DNA from: CAYVBW01 sp964449995
Lineage (GTDB): Bacteria > Patescibacteriota > Microgenomatia > UBA1400 > PJMF01
Assembly (NCBI GenBank): GCA_964449995.1
Contig: CAYVBW010000019.1
Coordinates: 1 to 14,104 of the forward strand
Direction: 5' to 3'
Length of the DNA: 14,104 nucleotides
The notes under the pieces are model-generated. The model had not been told where the DNA came from. It did no database searches and saw nothing but the letters and a program-made list of their open reading frames with translations. Shown in pieces: positions 1 to 7,893 of this stretch (positions are counted from its first letter, which is position 1; each line of letters starts with the position of its first letter). The position numbers and the translations under genes are program-made.

Positions 1-667
<667 letters not shown>

Positions 668-712
668 AATTGAATTAATTGTCCTATCTAGACTTTGTTT
701 TCTTCACTTGTT

Positions 713-813
713 AGAGAGTGAAATTTATTATTTTTTTTGGCAACACCTAGTTTTCTGGCTAACGCTAGAAGTACGTCGGAAGTTGCTACAAAAATATTAA
801 ATTTCACTACTCT
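713..813 (+). other. Long structured hairpin in the 23S-5S spacer
   Basis: Three stacked helices can be drawn. AGAG (713-716) plus AGTGAAATTTA (717-727) pair with TAAATTTCACT (798-808) plus CTCT (810-813), with A809 bulged. TATTTTT (729-735) pairs with AAAAATA (790-796). TGGCAAC (738-744) pairs with GTTGCTA (782-788), including one G-U pair. The apex carries a 7-bp hairpin, TTCTGGC (753-759) with GCTAGAA (764-770), and a TAAC loop. The likely role is a processing signal between 23S and 5S, or a small RNA cut from the precursor. No tRNA is present in this spacer. Confidence 0.55.
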
Positions 814-840
814 TTAACATATATACTTTAAAAGCGTTTT

Positions 841-960
841 ATTCTGGTCTCTGGAGCGAGGTGGAACCAACTCTTCCATTCCGAACAGAGTCTTGAAACG
901 CCTCAGCGCTGACAATAATACTCGGGAGACTGAGTGTGAAGATAGGTCGAGGCCAGAATA
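841..960 (+). rRNA. 5S ribosomal RNA
   Basis: This is a complete 5S rRNA of about 120 nt. Helix I is formed by ATTCTGG at 841-847 and CCAGAAT at 953-959. Loop and helix landmarks follow in the usual order: GAGCGAGGTGG near 853-863, CATTCCGAAC near 877-886, and AAACGCCTCAGCGC near 896-909. Ends were set by alignment by eye to E. coli 5S and may be off by one or two bases. It is co-transcribed with the upstream 23S. Pairing continues outside the mature ends (see the terminator entry). Confidence 0.95.
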
Positions 961-972
961 AAGCGCTTTTTT
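953..972 (+). terminator. rRNA operon terminator merged with the 5S closing stem
   Basis: The 3' strand at 953-970 pairs continuously with 830-847, giving 18 bp with a single G-U pair. It is followed by an uninterrupted T run (967-972). The outer part (AAAGCGCTTT) also folds back on itself. This extended stem probably serves as both 5S maturation stem and intrinsic terminator. It also separates the rRNA operon from the converging - strand genes. Confidence 0.6.
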
Positions 973-1020
973 GTTGTAAAAATTTGCTTTATAAAATCTC
1001 TCCTGTAGAAGTCTATTTGA

Positions 1021-1269
1021 TTATAAAATCAAAATAAAGTAAGCCACTACAGAAATGGCTGCAATTAGGTGAGTAAGTCCGATAGTCGTAATAAAAGGAG
1101 ATATTTCCGTGATTAGCGTTTTTTTCATAATTGAAATTTGCCTCACAGCCACAAAAGCAAAAACAATATAAAGCAATCCCCCTACAATTAAAAACAATTT
1201 TAATAGCGACATCATTAAGCTATCAATTGTAAGTCCGTTGATAAAATTGAGAGTGAGATTACTGTTCAT
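1021..1269 (-). CDS. Small two-helix membrane protein (82 aa), DUF5657-like
   Basis: This 82-residue protein has two hydrophobic segments, roughly residues 18-42 and 59-82, joined by a short polar loop containing RQISIMKK. The second helix runs to the C-terminus. The length and the two-helix layout resemble small membrane proteins of unknown function common in Patescibacteria. I recall these as DUF5657, but could not check that assignment. It lies 44 nt downstream of the broken PH-like gene on the same strand and is probably the last gene of the rpsT-lepA group, converging on the rRNA operon. No Shine-Dalgarno site is visible before the ATG. The function is unknown; the paired helices would suit a small subunit or a channel-like assembly, but nothing shows that. 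Confidence 0.7.
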   Translation of the reverse strand: MNSNLTLNFINGLTIDSLMMSLLKLFLIVGGLLYIVFAFVAVRQISIMKKTLITEISPFITTIGLTHLIAAISVVAYFILIL

Positions 1270-1313
1270 ATTAATAGAAAAATATTTATATAAAGCTCTT
1301 TTTAATCATGGCT

Positions 1314-2125
1314 TTAAATAGATTTTTTTAGATAACTTCTACCCATAGCTCTTTTTTTCTGAGCTATCATCTCATTAACTATTTTAGTGACTTCTGAAGG
1401 ATGGGGTACTTTTTCAAACTCGGTTTTGGCTGTGGCTCCGGCTGTTTGCAGATATACTGTGCCGTAATCAATTAAAGAGGCCAGTACGCCTGCAGTAATA
1501 AAATTAACATCTTGAATATTCTCTAGTTTGGCAGTAGTAATGTCTTTGTGAACCATGGAGTGAAAATCTACATCGATTACTCTGCGGTTGGTTACGATGA
1601 AAACTCTAAATACCATGATAAAAATGTTTCCATAGCAAACCCGAATAAAATTAAATACCAGCCAAGTATAATTCCTGCTTGATATTGAATTTGAACAATG
1701 TCTAGCCACTTTGAAGAAATTAATAAAATAGGAAAAAACAATCCTGTAGTTATGATCAAAACTTTACCGAACTGGGTAATAGGATGCTGCCTTAGCAACA
1801 AGATAATGCTTTCTTCTTTAAGTTGGGCGTTATAAGCAGTTTTTTTGGGCTTGACTAAGTAAGAAGATAAAAGCGATTCCTGTCTGCGTTTGCTTTTAAT
1901 TGATTTGGGTAGCTCTTGAGATACTTTATTAATATTTTCTTCTTGCAGTTTCAAAAGCTCCTTGTCTTCTTTTGGACCAACAGCTTGTTCATCCTCTTTG
2001 TTTTTTTTAAGAATTTCTTTTTCTACTCTTGACTCAGGAGGTTGAAGCTGTAACTTTTGAGTTTGAGGGTTTTTACTCTTACTATTCTCCTTATTCTGAT
2101 TTTGGCTAAAAATGGTTACAGACAT
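1314..2125 (-). pseudogene. PH-like (bPH2-type) membrane protein gene with a one-base frameshift
   Basis: Two overlapping frames together encode one protein. Codons from ATG 2125 give a charged, Lys/Glu/Gln-rich N-terminal stretch of about 100 residues. A segment containing RQHPITQFGK follows, then two hydrophobic helices ending in FLSWY. That frame then stops (stop at 1590-1592). The next frame carries the continuation, VFIVTNRRVIDVDF, then KLENIQDV and FEKVPHPSEV, which is typical of membrane-anchored bacterial PH domains. Adding one T to the run read from 1608-1610 joins the frames as WYF-RVFIVTN. The restored length is 270 residues, since 812+1 bases is divisible by three. The internal ATGs of the second frame are not real starts. 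It could be a true pseudogene, a sequencing or assembly error, or a recoded gene. It lies 49 nt after lepA on the same strand. Confidence 0.8.
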
Positions 2126-2132
2126 AGGATTA

Positions 2133-2161
2133 ATTATATCATTATCTGGAGAAAGTTTCTA
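2133..2161 (-). promoter_or_regulatory. Putative promoter giving a leaderless transcript of the PH-like gene
   Basis: On the - strand a perfect TATAAT (2133-2138) lies 17 nt from TAGAAA (2156-2161), which matches four of six -35 bases. Transcription would start almost at the ATG at 2125, leaving no room for a ribosome binding site. The sequence is AT-rich, so chance matches are possible. Confidence 0.35.
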
Positions 2162-2174
2162 AATAACCTTGTAC

Positions 2175-3962
2175 CTAGCTTTCTAAAACAGCCAAAAACG
2201 CATCCTGATTTAACTCTATTTGACCAAACTGTTTCATACGTTTTTTTCCCTCAGATTGTTTTTTGAGCAATTTTTTCCTTCTAGTCACGTCTCCGCCATA
2301 AAGTTTGGCAGTGACATCCTTGCGATAGGCTTTGACGGTCTCTCGGGCAATAATTTTGCCGCCAATAGCAGCTTGAATTGGGACCTCAAATAATTGTCTG
2401 GGCACCACTTCCTTTAGTTTTTCAACAACTTTTCTACTTTTTTCCTGAGCATCTTGGTGCAGAGTGATAAAGCTTAAGGCTTCAACTGGTTCTTTGTTAA
2501 CTAAAATGTCTACTTTGACTGCATCGATTTCCTGATACCCAGAAATTGAGTATTCAAGGGAGGCATAGCCAGAGGTTAGCGACTTTAATCCATCATGAAA
2601 GTTATAAATGATTTCACTTAGTGGGATGGTGAATTCCAATCTGGATCTGGATCCGCTACTAGTTGAATTGCTAAGAATCCCTCTTTTTTTTCTGGCGTAC
2701 TCAATAATGTTAGGCAAATGTTTGGCTGGCGAGAAAATGACAGCTTTGGTTATAGGTTCTTGAATGGCAATTATCTGGCTGGGATCAGGTAGTTGTGAAG
2801 GATTTTCAATTGTGATTGTTTGGTTTTTCTTGGTTTTGATTTTATATTTAACTGAGGGAGCTGTGGCAATTATATCTTGATCAAACTCTCTGTTTAATCT
2901 TTCTCTGACAATCTCTGCATGAAAAATTCCTAAAAATCCTACCCTGAGCCCATTACCCAAGGCTTGAGAATGGGTTGGTTTATATGATAGGGCTGCATCA
3001 TGAAGCTTGAGTTTATCAACCGCATATTTTAATTCATGAAAAAAGTTGCTGTCTACAGGATAAAGTTCCATAAACACCATTGGCGTTGGTTCTTTAAATC
3101 CTGGCAAGGGTTTAATTTGATTCTGGGTTTGTTTATGAGTAATAGTGTCACCGATTTTTACCTGGTCAATGTTTTTTAATCCGGTAGCTATGTATCCCAC
3201 TTCACCTGCTGCTAAAGAGTCAACAGCAGTTTGATCAGGAGTAAAGACACCAATTTCCAAGGGTTTAAAATTATTTTTTGAAAAAAACAGCTGCAGATTA
3301 TCTTTACTGTTTATGGTTCCTGAAAAAATTCTGGTGTAAGCAACTACTCCCTGGTGATTATCATACTTGGAAGTAACAATAAGTGCTTTTAAATCTTGTT
3401 GGACCTTATTTTCTGGAGGGGGGATAATGTCTATCACCCTATCTAGCACTTGTTGAATTCCTTGTCCAGTTTTAGCCGAACATAACAAAATATCTTTTTC
3501 TTTAATGCCAAAAGTGTCGATCATTTCAAGCATTGTTGAGTCAATATCTGCCACTGCTAGGTCTACTTTGTTAATAACAGGAATAATTTTTAAATTATGT
3601 TGAGTTGCTTTTTCAAAGTTAGCTAAGGTTTGTGCTTGTACTCCTTGTGTGGCGTCAACTAATAAAATAGCTCCCTCACAAGCTTGCAATGATCGGCTGA
3701 CTTCATATCCAAAATCAACGTGTCCTGGGGTATCGATTAAATTTAAGATATGATTTTTGTAATTTAACCTGACAGGAGCGAGTTTAATAGTAACTCCCTT
3801 TTCTTGTTCAATAGGATTGGAATCCATAATTCTTTCTTGGATTTTTTGTTGGGAAACTGTATTAGTGAGCTTTAAAAATTGATCAGTAAGTGTAGTTTTG
3901 CCATGGTCGATGTGGGCAATGATTGAAAAATTTCTAATTTTATCTGGAGTGTAGGAATTCAT
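2175..3962 (-). CDS. lepA: Elongation factor 4 (LepA), ribosome-associated GTPase
   Basis: EF4 is a translational GTPase that binds the ribosome; back-translocation and roles in initiation or ribosome assembly have been proposed for it. The protein is 595 residues, close to the usual length of about 600. GTPase motifs are intact: AHIDHGKT at 16-23, GVTIK in switch I at 56-60, DTPGH at 77-81, NKVD at 131-134 and SAK at 162-164. The C-terminal domain has the family signature YRKDVTAKLYGGDVTRRKKL and ends in a Lys-rich tail with DAFLAVL. I chose ATG 3962 because AAGGG lies 5 nt upstream (3968-3972). An in-frame TTG at 3980 would add six residues ahead of that site. It lies downstream of rpsT on the same strand, an association also seen in other bacteria. 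Confidence 0.97.
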   Translation of the reverse strand: MNSYTPDKIRNFSIIAHIDHGKTTLTDQFLKLTNTVSQQKIQERIMDSNPIEQEKGVTIKLAPVRLNYKNHILNLIDTPGHVDFGYEVSRSLQACEGAILLVDATQGVQAQTLANFEKATQHNLKIIPVINKVDLAVADIDSTMLEMIDTFGIKEKDILLCSAKTGQGIQQVLDRVIDIIPPPENKVQQDLKALIVTSKYDNHQGVVAYTRIFSGTINSKDNLQLFFSKNNFKPLEIGVFTPDQTAVDSLAAGEVGYIATGLKNIDQVKIGDTITHKQTQNQIKPLPGFKEPTPMVFMELYPVDSNFFHELKYAVDKLKLHDAALSYKPTHSQALGNGLRVGFLGIFHAEIVRERLNREFDQDIIATAPSVKYKIKTKKNQTITIENPSQLPDPSQIIAIQEPITKAVIFSPAKHLPNIIEYARKKRGILSNSTSSGSRSRLEFTIPLSEIIYNFHDGLKSLTSGYASLEYSISGYQEIDAVKVDILVNKEPVEALSFITLHQDAQEKSRKVVEKLKEVVPRQLFEVPIQAAIGGKIIARETVKAYRKDVTAKLYGGDVTRRKKLLKKQSEGKKRMKQFGQIELNQDAFLAVLES

Positions 3963-4058
3963 TTTTACCCTTGATGACAAATAGGTTTAGCAAAAATTTA
4001 TATCTTAATAAATTTTAAACTTTTTGCTATATAGTATTGCCTAATTTGGTGAAGTTTT

Positions 4059-4394
4059 TTAAGAGTTTGCAAAAAAGGTTTTAAAAGGGATTATATAAGT
4101 GGTGATTTGAATAGTTTCCCAACTTTCACTCCAAGAATCTTTTGGATGAACTAAAGTACCTAATTCTGGATACCTCCCTTTTAAGTATCTTTTAACCTTA
4201 ACAAAGCATCCTTGTCTGCTTAAAATTTCTTCACTTAAAATATATATTTTTTCTGAGTTTTTGCCTAATATATAGGGTAATTCTAATACAGAGGGCTCTG
4301 CAGCATTTATTATCTCCTCAATCCCATCAGCAGTAATTTCTTGAGTTGCTTCTTCTTGATCAACTGTTTTTGTTATCGCTTCAGGGTTAGTCAT
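4059..4394 (-). CDS. Hypothetical protein coupled to rpsT (111 aa)
   Basis: I do not recognise this family. The first 35 or so residues are acidic and probably unstructured (many Glu, Asp, Thr). From about residue 38 the protein looks folded, with ILGKNSEKIYILSEEIL, then a basic stretch around KVKRYLKGRYPELG, then WSESWETIQITTYIIPF near the C-terminus. There is no signal peptide or membrane helix, so it is probably cytoplasmic. Its ATG overlaps the rpsT stop as ATGA (4391-4394), which implies translational coupling to S20. lepA follows 96 nt later. The position between two translation genes suggests, but does not show, a ribosome-related role. Confidence 0.75.
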   Translation of the reverse strand: MTNPEAITKTVDQEEATQEITADGIEEIINAAEPSVLELPYILGKNSEKIYILSEEILSRQGCFVKVKRYLKGRYPELGTLVHPKDSWSESWETIQITTYIIPFKTFFANS

Positions 4395-4654
4395 TTAGAT
4401 TTTTTAGCTGAAGGTTTTTTATCTTGCAAAAGTTTTGTTGCTTTATTTTTAAGCCTAGCTCCTTTGTTGGTGTGAAAGATATTTTTTTTAACAGCTTTGT
4501 CTATTGCAGAATATGCTTTTTTTAGTGACTCTTGGTCTTTTTTTTGTTCCACTGTCTTTAAAGCAGAACGAACCCGCGATTTAATTTTTTGGTTAACTTC
4601 AGTCTTTCTTTTACTAGCCCTCAATGCTTTTTTTGCGTTTGGTAATATCGGCAT
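4391..4654 (-). CDS. rpsT: 30S ribosomal protein S20 (bS20)
   Basis: S20 binds 16S rRNA at the base of the body of the small subunit and acts early in assembly. The 87-residue product has the family's start (MPILPNAKKALRASKRK), a strongly basic helical composition, and the conserved HTNKGARLKNKATKLL segment near residues 61-76, which corresponds to the family's HKNKAARHK region. The tail is Lys-rich. It is the first gene of the - strand group and has a convincing promoter upstream (4752-4779), giving a leader of about 90 nt. There is no clear Shine-Dalgarno sequence. The stop overlaps the next start by 4 nt. Confidence 0.95.
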   Translation of the reverse strand: MPILPNAKKALRASKRKTEVNQKIKSRVRSALKTVEQKKDQESLKKAYSAIDKAVKKNIFHTNKGARLKNKATKLLQDKKPSAKKSK

Positions 4655-4751
4655 AATTATTTTTTGATTAATATGATTATTAGTTCTTCTGACAGTTTTT
4701 GTTTTTTTGATAATATAAAAATAGTTAAAAAAATCTAAAACTGAATATTGG

Positions 4752-4779
4752 ATTATACTAGTTTAGGAGTAAAATTCAA
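4752..4779 (-). promoter_or_regulatory. Promoter of the rpsT-lepA group
   Basis: On the - strand TTGAAT (4774-4779) is followed after 16 nt by a perfect TATAAT (4752-4757). The predicted start near 4745 leaves an AT-rich leader of about 90 nt before rpsT. This is the best sigma-70-type match in the window. Confidence 0.6.
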
Positions 4780-4793
4780 TTATAGCGAAATTA

Positions 4794-4852
4794 ATTCTGA
4801 TTATACCCCGTTAGCTTGTTTTGCTCAGCGGGAAGAGTAAATCAGAATGGGG
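4794..4852. repeat. GC-rich intergenic hairpin element, copy 1
   Basis: The terminal inverted repeat ATTCTGATT (4794-4802) and AATCAGAAT (4840-4848) encloses an inner stem. That stem is CCCGTT (4807-4812) plus AGC (4813-4815), pairing with GCT (4823-4825), a bulged C, and AGCGGG (4827-4832). GGGG follows directly. A second, diverged copy lies at 13978-14046. It sits between the divergent rpsT and murJ genes. It could be a dispersed palindromic repeat or a cis-acting RNA for murJ. Confidence 0.7.
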
Positions 4853-4854
4853 GT

Positions 4855-4882
4855 TTGCTTCTATCAAACCAGGTTTGATAAA
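4855..4882 (+). promoter_or_regulatory. Possible murJ promoter with a 19-bp palindrome in its spacer
   Basis: TTGCTT (4855-4860) and GATAAA (4877-4882) are 16 nt apart and would start transcription about 13 nt before the murJ ATG. Each is a weak match. A perfect palindrome, TATCAAACC (4862-4870), a central A, and GGTTTGATA (4872-4880), fills the spacer and overlaps the -10. That is a classic position for a repressor operator. It could instead fold in RNA if transcription starts further upstream. Confidence 0.35.
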
Positions 4883-4901
4883 TTAAACAACTTTTTAAAT
4901 T

Positions 4902-6602
4902 ATGATGTTAAAGCTAACAAGTTTTACCAAGAAGTTTCTCCGTAATGCTAAATGGCTTGAAAAAAAACAGAAATCAATTTTATCAGCAGCCTTAATTATT
5001 ACAGCTGCTAATATTCTTTCTTCTTTATTTGGCTTGCTTCGGGAAAGATTTTTGATTTCTGCTTACTTCAACACTGAGGCTAGCCAGATGGCATATGAAG
5101 CATTGCAGGTAGCCTTTCAAATACCTGATATGCTGTTCCAGCTGATTATTTTAGGAGCTCTGTCAGCAGCTTTTATTCCTGTATTTACTAAATATAAAAG
5201 AAAAAACAAAGAAGAAGCTTTCAAGATTAGTTCTGGAGTAATTAATATTTTAATTTTAGTTTTTTTTGTTGTCTCTGCTGTTGTTTTTATCTATTCAGAG
5301 CCCATTACCGCAATCAGAACTGGAGGAGCTTTTACTACTGAACAAATTCAAATAGCAGCCCACCTAACTAGACTGATGCTGTTTGCCCAGCTTTTTTTTG
5401 CTGTTTCATTTTTTTTTACAGGAATTTTGCAGTCTTATCAGCGGTTTATTGTGCCGGCGATTGCGCCGATTTTATACAATTTTGGAATTGTACTTGGAGT
5501 TTTTCTTTTTGCCAACCAAATTGGGATATATGCAGCCGGACTTGGGGTAATAATTGGAGCGTTTTTACACATGATAATTCAGCTACCTTTCGTTTTAAGG
5601 CTTGGGTTTAACTTTCATTTTAAATTTAACTTAAAACATTCTGGGATTAAAGAGATTTTTTCACTTATTCCACCTCGAGTTTTAACGATAGGTATTGGCG
5701 AGTTAAAAAATTTAGCTCTAGGCTTTTTTGCAACCAGTATTGGTAATTTAAGTTTTGTAGTAATTAGATTAGCTATTAAGTTGATGTCCATTCCTATTCG
5801 TTTATTTGGAGTTTCTATTGGTCAAGCCTCTTTGCCTTTTTTGTCAGAAGAAACAAGCAAACGTCAGTTTTTAAAATTTAAAACTTTAGTGACGGAGTCT
5901 ATTAATCAAATAGCCTTTTTAGCAATGCCCTCAGCAGTTTTATTGATAATTTTAAGAGTGCCTATTGTTAGGTTGGTGTTTGGAACTCAAAATTTTCCCT
6001 GGCAGACTACTCTTATGACCAGCAGAGTGCTGGCTGTTATTGCAATTTCTATCGGTTTGCAGGCGATGAGTCAACTATTAATTAGAGCCTTTTATGCTCT
6101 GGAGGACACTCTAACTCCTTTTTTGGTGACAGCCACAGCCTCAGTTATTTATTTGGCCGTATCTTGGTTGCTTGTTTTTAGGCTTGAGACAACAGTTATC
6201 GGTATTGCTTGGGCCACTACAGTGGCAGCTTTAGCTGAAACTAGCCTTTTCTTTGTTTTATTAGAAAGAAAATCCAAAAAGATGTTTTTTAATAGTTCTT
6301 TTTTACTTGCTCAGTTAAAAATAATTTTATGCTCTTTTTTAATGGCGATTTTTTTGTATTTACCCTTCAGAATTTTTGATGAACTTATCTTTGATACCAG
6401 CAAAACTATTGAATTGATTGTTTTAACCATAACGACATCAACTATTGGACTACTGGTTTATGTTTATTTTTCAATTTTGCTAGAGGTTAAGGAATTGGGT
6501 CTATTTGCATCATTGATGAACAGGTTTAACAATGGGAAAAGGTTTTTAGCCAAGAATAGAGAGGTGTGGATAGATTCTGGGTCAGATGGAGAGGATATTT
6601 AA
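4902..6602 (+). CDS. murJ: MurJ/MviN-family lipid II flippase
   Basis: MurJ moves lipid II, the peptidoglycan precursor, across the cytoplasmic membrane. The 566-residue protein is almost wholly hydrophobic with about 14 predicted helices. Family landmarks include the first helix with SSLFGLLRERF (41-50), the segment QIPDMLFQLIILGALSAAFIPVF (73-95), RLFGVSIGQASLPFLSE (300-316), and RAFYALEDTLTPF (395-407). R47 aligns with the conserved Arg24 of E. coli MurJ, while the position of Arg18 seems to be Ser41 by eye. A basic N-terminal extension and a polar, acidic C-terminal tail (from about 541) are extra. Two ATGs are adjacent (4902, 4905) with no Shine-Dalgarno site. It stands divergent from rpsT, about 100 nt before a PilN-like gene. 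Confidence 0.93.
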   Translation: MMLKLTSFTKKFLRNAKWLEKKQKSILSAALIITAANILSSLFGLLRERFLISAYFNTEASQMAYEALQVAFQIPDMLFQLIILGALSAAFIPVFTKYKRKNKEEAFKISSGVINILILVFFVVSAVVFIYSEPITAIRTGGAFTTEQIQIAAHLTRLMLFAQLFFAVSFFFTGILQSYQRFIVPAIAPILYNFGIVLGVFLFANQIGIYAAGLGVIIGAFLHMIIQLPFVLRLGFNFHFKFNLKHSGIKEIFSLIPPRVLTIGIGELKNLALGFFATSIGNLSFVVIRLAIKLMSIPIRLFGVSIGQASLPFLSEETSKRQFLKFKTLVTESINQIAFLAMPSAVLLIILRVPIVRLVFGTQNFPWQTTLMTSRVLAVIAISIGLQAMSQLLIRAFYALEDTLTPFLVTATASVIYLAVSWLLVFRLETTVIGIAWATTVAALAETSLFFVLLERKSKKMFFNSSFLLAQLKIILCSFLMAIFLYLPFRIFDELIFDTSKTIELIVLTITTSTIGLLVYVYFSILLEVKELGLFASLMNRFNNGKRFLAKNREVWIDSGSDGEDI

Positions 6603-6706
6603 AAATAATTTTTAACAAAATATGCTTTTCTACTTTATGCCACTGCTAGTATCAAGTATACTTACTGTTAAAGATTGTTGAGAAATATTTTTAACAAGCT
6701 GCCCAT

Positions 6707-7255
6707 ATGCCTAAACCGCTTAAATATAATATAAACTTATTACCTGAAGATCCTTTTTTTAAAACAAATACAGGCCGGATTTTGAGCTGGTCTCTTAATG
6801 TGGGCCGTTATATTGTTATCTTTACCGAAATAGTGGTAATTGTTAGTTTTGCCTCAAGATTTGTTTTAGATAGGAGAATGACAGATTTAAATGAATCAAT
6901 CTATCAGAAGCAATTGATAATTGAATCTCAGTCAGAGTTAGAAACCAATTTTAGATTAGCTCAAGCAAAAATTCAAAGTTACCAGGCTATTGAACAGCAA
7001 AGCAATTTGGTTGAGGTTTTCCCCCTATTACAGCAGGTAGTTCCTAATGATTTTAGATTGCGCTACTTAAGAATTCAGCAAAATCAAATATCTGGAGAAA
7101 GCATTGCTTTCTCTAACAATGCTTTGAATTTATTTATTAGTAACATGCAGCTGTCTCCTTATTTTGACAATATTAGTGTTAGTAAGATTGAAACATCTGA
7201 GGATTTATCTTTTGGTTTTGCAGTTAATTTTACTGCTAATTTTTTGACTCGATAA
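6707..7255 (+). CDS. PilN-like inner-membrane protein
   Basis: PilN proteins form part of the inner-membrane alignment complex of type IV pilus and type II secretion machines, binding cytoplasmic PilM through an N-terminal motif. This 182-residue protein has the hallmark NINLLP at residues 8-13, one membrane helix at about 32-54, and a coiled-coil stretch at about 56-98. A compact C-terminal domain (about 105-182) follows and would suit the ferredoxin-like fold of the family. The length is close to classical PilN. It precedes a PilO-like gene by 17 nt. There is no visible Shine-Dalgarno site; the upstream 104 nt are AT-rich and I see no firm promoter. The family assignment rests on motif and layout, not a search. 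Confidence 0.75.
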   Translation: MPKPLKYNINLLPEDPFFKTNTGRILSWSLNVGRYIVIFTEIVVIVSFASRFVLDRRMTDLNESIYQKQLIIESQSELETNFRLAQAKIQSYQAIEQQSNLVEVFPLLQQVVPNDFRLRYLRIQQNQISGESIAFSNNALNLFISNMQLSPYFDNISVSKIETSEDLSFGFAVNFTANFLTR

Positions 7256-7272
7256 ATTATTGATAATTAACG

Positions 7273-7893
7273 ATGCCAGATATAAAACAAAAAAAAATAA
7301 AAGAAACACTGGGCAAGTTTTATCAACAGCCTGTCGCTAGGGTTTCTTTGGAGTTTTTTCTATCATTGCTGGCAATTGTTTTCTTTACAATTTTTGCTAT
7401 TAGACCAACCATTTTAACTATTGCTGATTTAATCAAAGAGATCGAGGATAAGCAGGAAATTGAGCAGCAACTTCAAAGAAAAATTGCAGCATTGGCCAGT
7501 GCTCAAGAAGAATATCAGCTTTTACAAGATAAAATTCAATTACTAGACCAAGCTATCCCCTCTAAACCAGAATTAGTTAGAACTTTAAAAGTAATAGAAA
7601 AAATAGCTACTGAAAATAAAGTTATTGTTAGCAACTTAAGAGCAACTGCCATTCCTGAGGAGGAAGACGTAAGTGTGGCTAGTGCAGATCAGTTAACAAG
7701 GATAGATTTATATATTTCTTTGCAAGCAGTGGGCGATTACCCATCTTTAAGAGATTTTGTTGAAGCCTTACATCAATATAGGAGGGCAATAGTGGTTGAA
7801 GAAGTAAGTTTTCAGATTGATGATAGGGTATTTCAGAGAACGCTTAGAGCTAATATGTCAATTAGAATTCCATATTTTGGGGATAAAAAATGA
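7273..7893 (+). CDS. PilO-like inner-membrane protein
   Basis: PilO partners PilN in the periplasm to form the alignment subcomplex. The 206-residue product has a short cytoplasmic tail, one membrane helix at about 26-46, and a long coiled coil rich in Glu, Gln and Lys (about 54-95). A C-terminal alpha/beta domain follows, beginning near PSKPELVRTLKVIEKIATEN, which fits the PilO domain. Size and domain order match classical PilO at about 205 residues. It directly follows the PilN-like gene, and its stop overlaps the next start by ATGA (7890-7893), implying translational coupling. No Shine-Dalgarno site is seen. Confidence comes from the PilN-PilO pair rather than a single diagnostic motif. 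Confidence 0.72.
   Translation: MPDIKQKKIKETLGKFYQQPVARVSLEFFLSLLAIVFFTIFAIRPTILTIADLIKEIEDKQEIEQQLQRKIAALASAQEEYQLLQDKIQLLDQAIPSKPELVRTLKVIEKIATENKVIVSNLRATAIPEEEDVSVASADQLTRIDLYISLQAVGDYPSLRDFVEALHQYRRAIVVEEVSFQIDDRVFQRTLRANMSIRIPYFGDKK

Noticed and set aside
2057..2266. ORF on + strand spanning the lepA/PH gene junction
   Set aside because: It overlaps the antisense of two supported genes and their gap, and has no family features.
3963..3980. TTG start extending lepA by six residues
   Set aside because: The AAGGG site 5 nt before ATG 3962 lies inside this extension, and the family begins at about the ATG.
4823..4839. tRNA D-arm-like sequence GCTCAGCGGGAAGAG
   Set aside because: No acceptor stem, anticodon arm or T-arm can be drawn around it, and the second copy of the element does not keep it.
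4794..4902. T-box riboswitch upstream of murJ
   Set aside because: The conserved T-box sequence and an antiterminator/terminator pair are missing, and murJ is not a T-box target.
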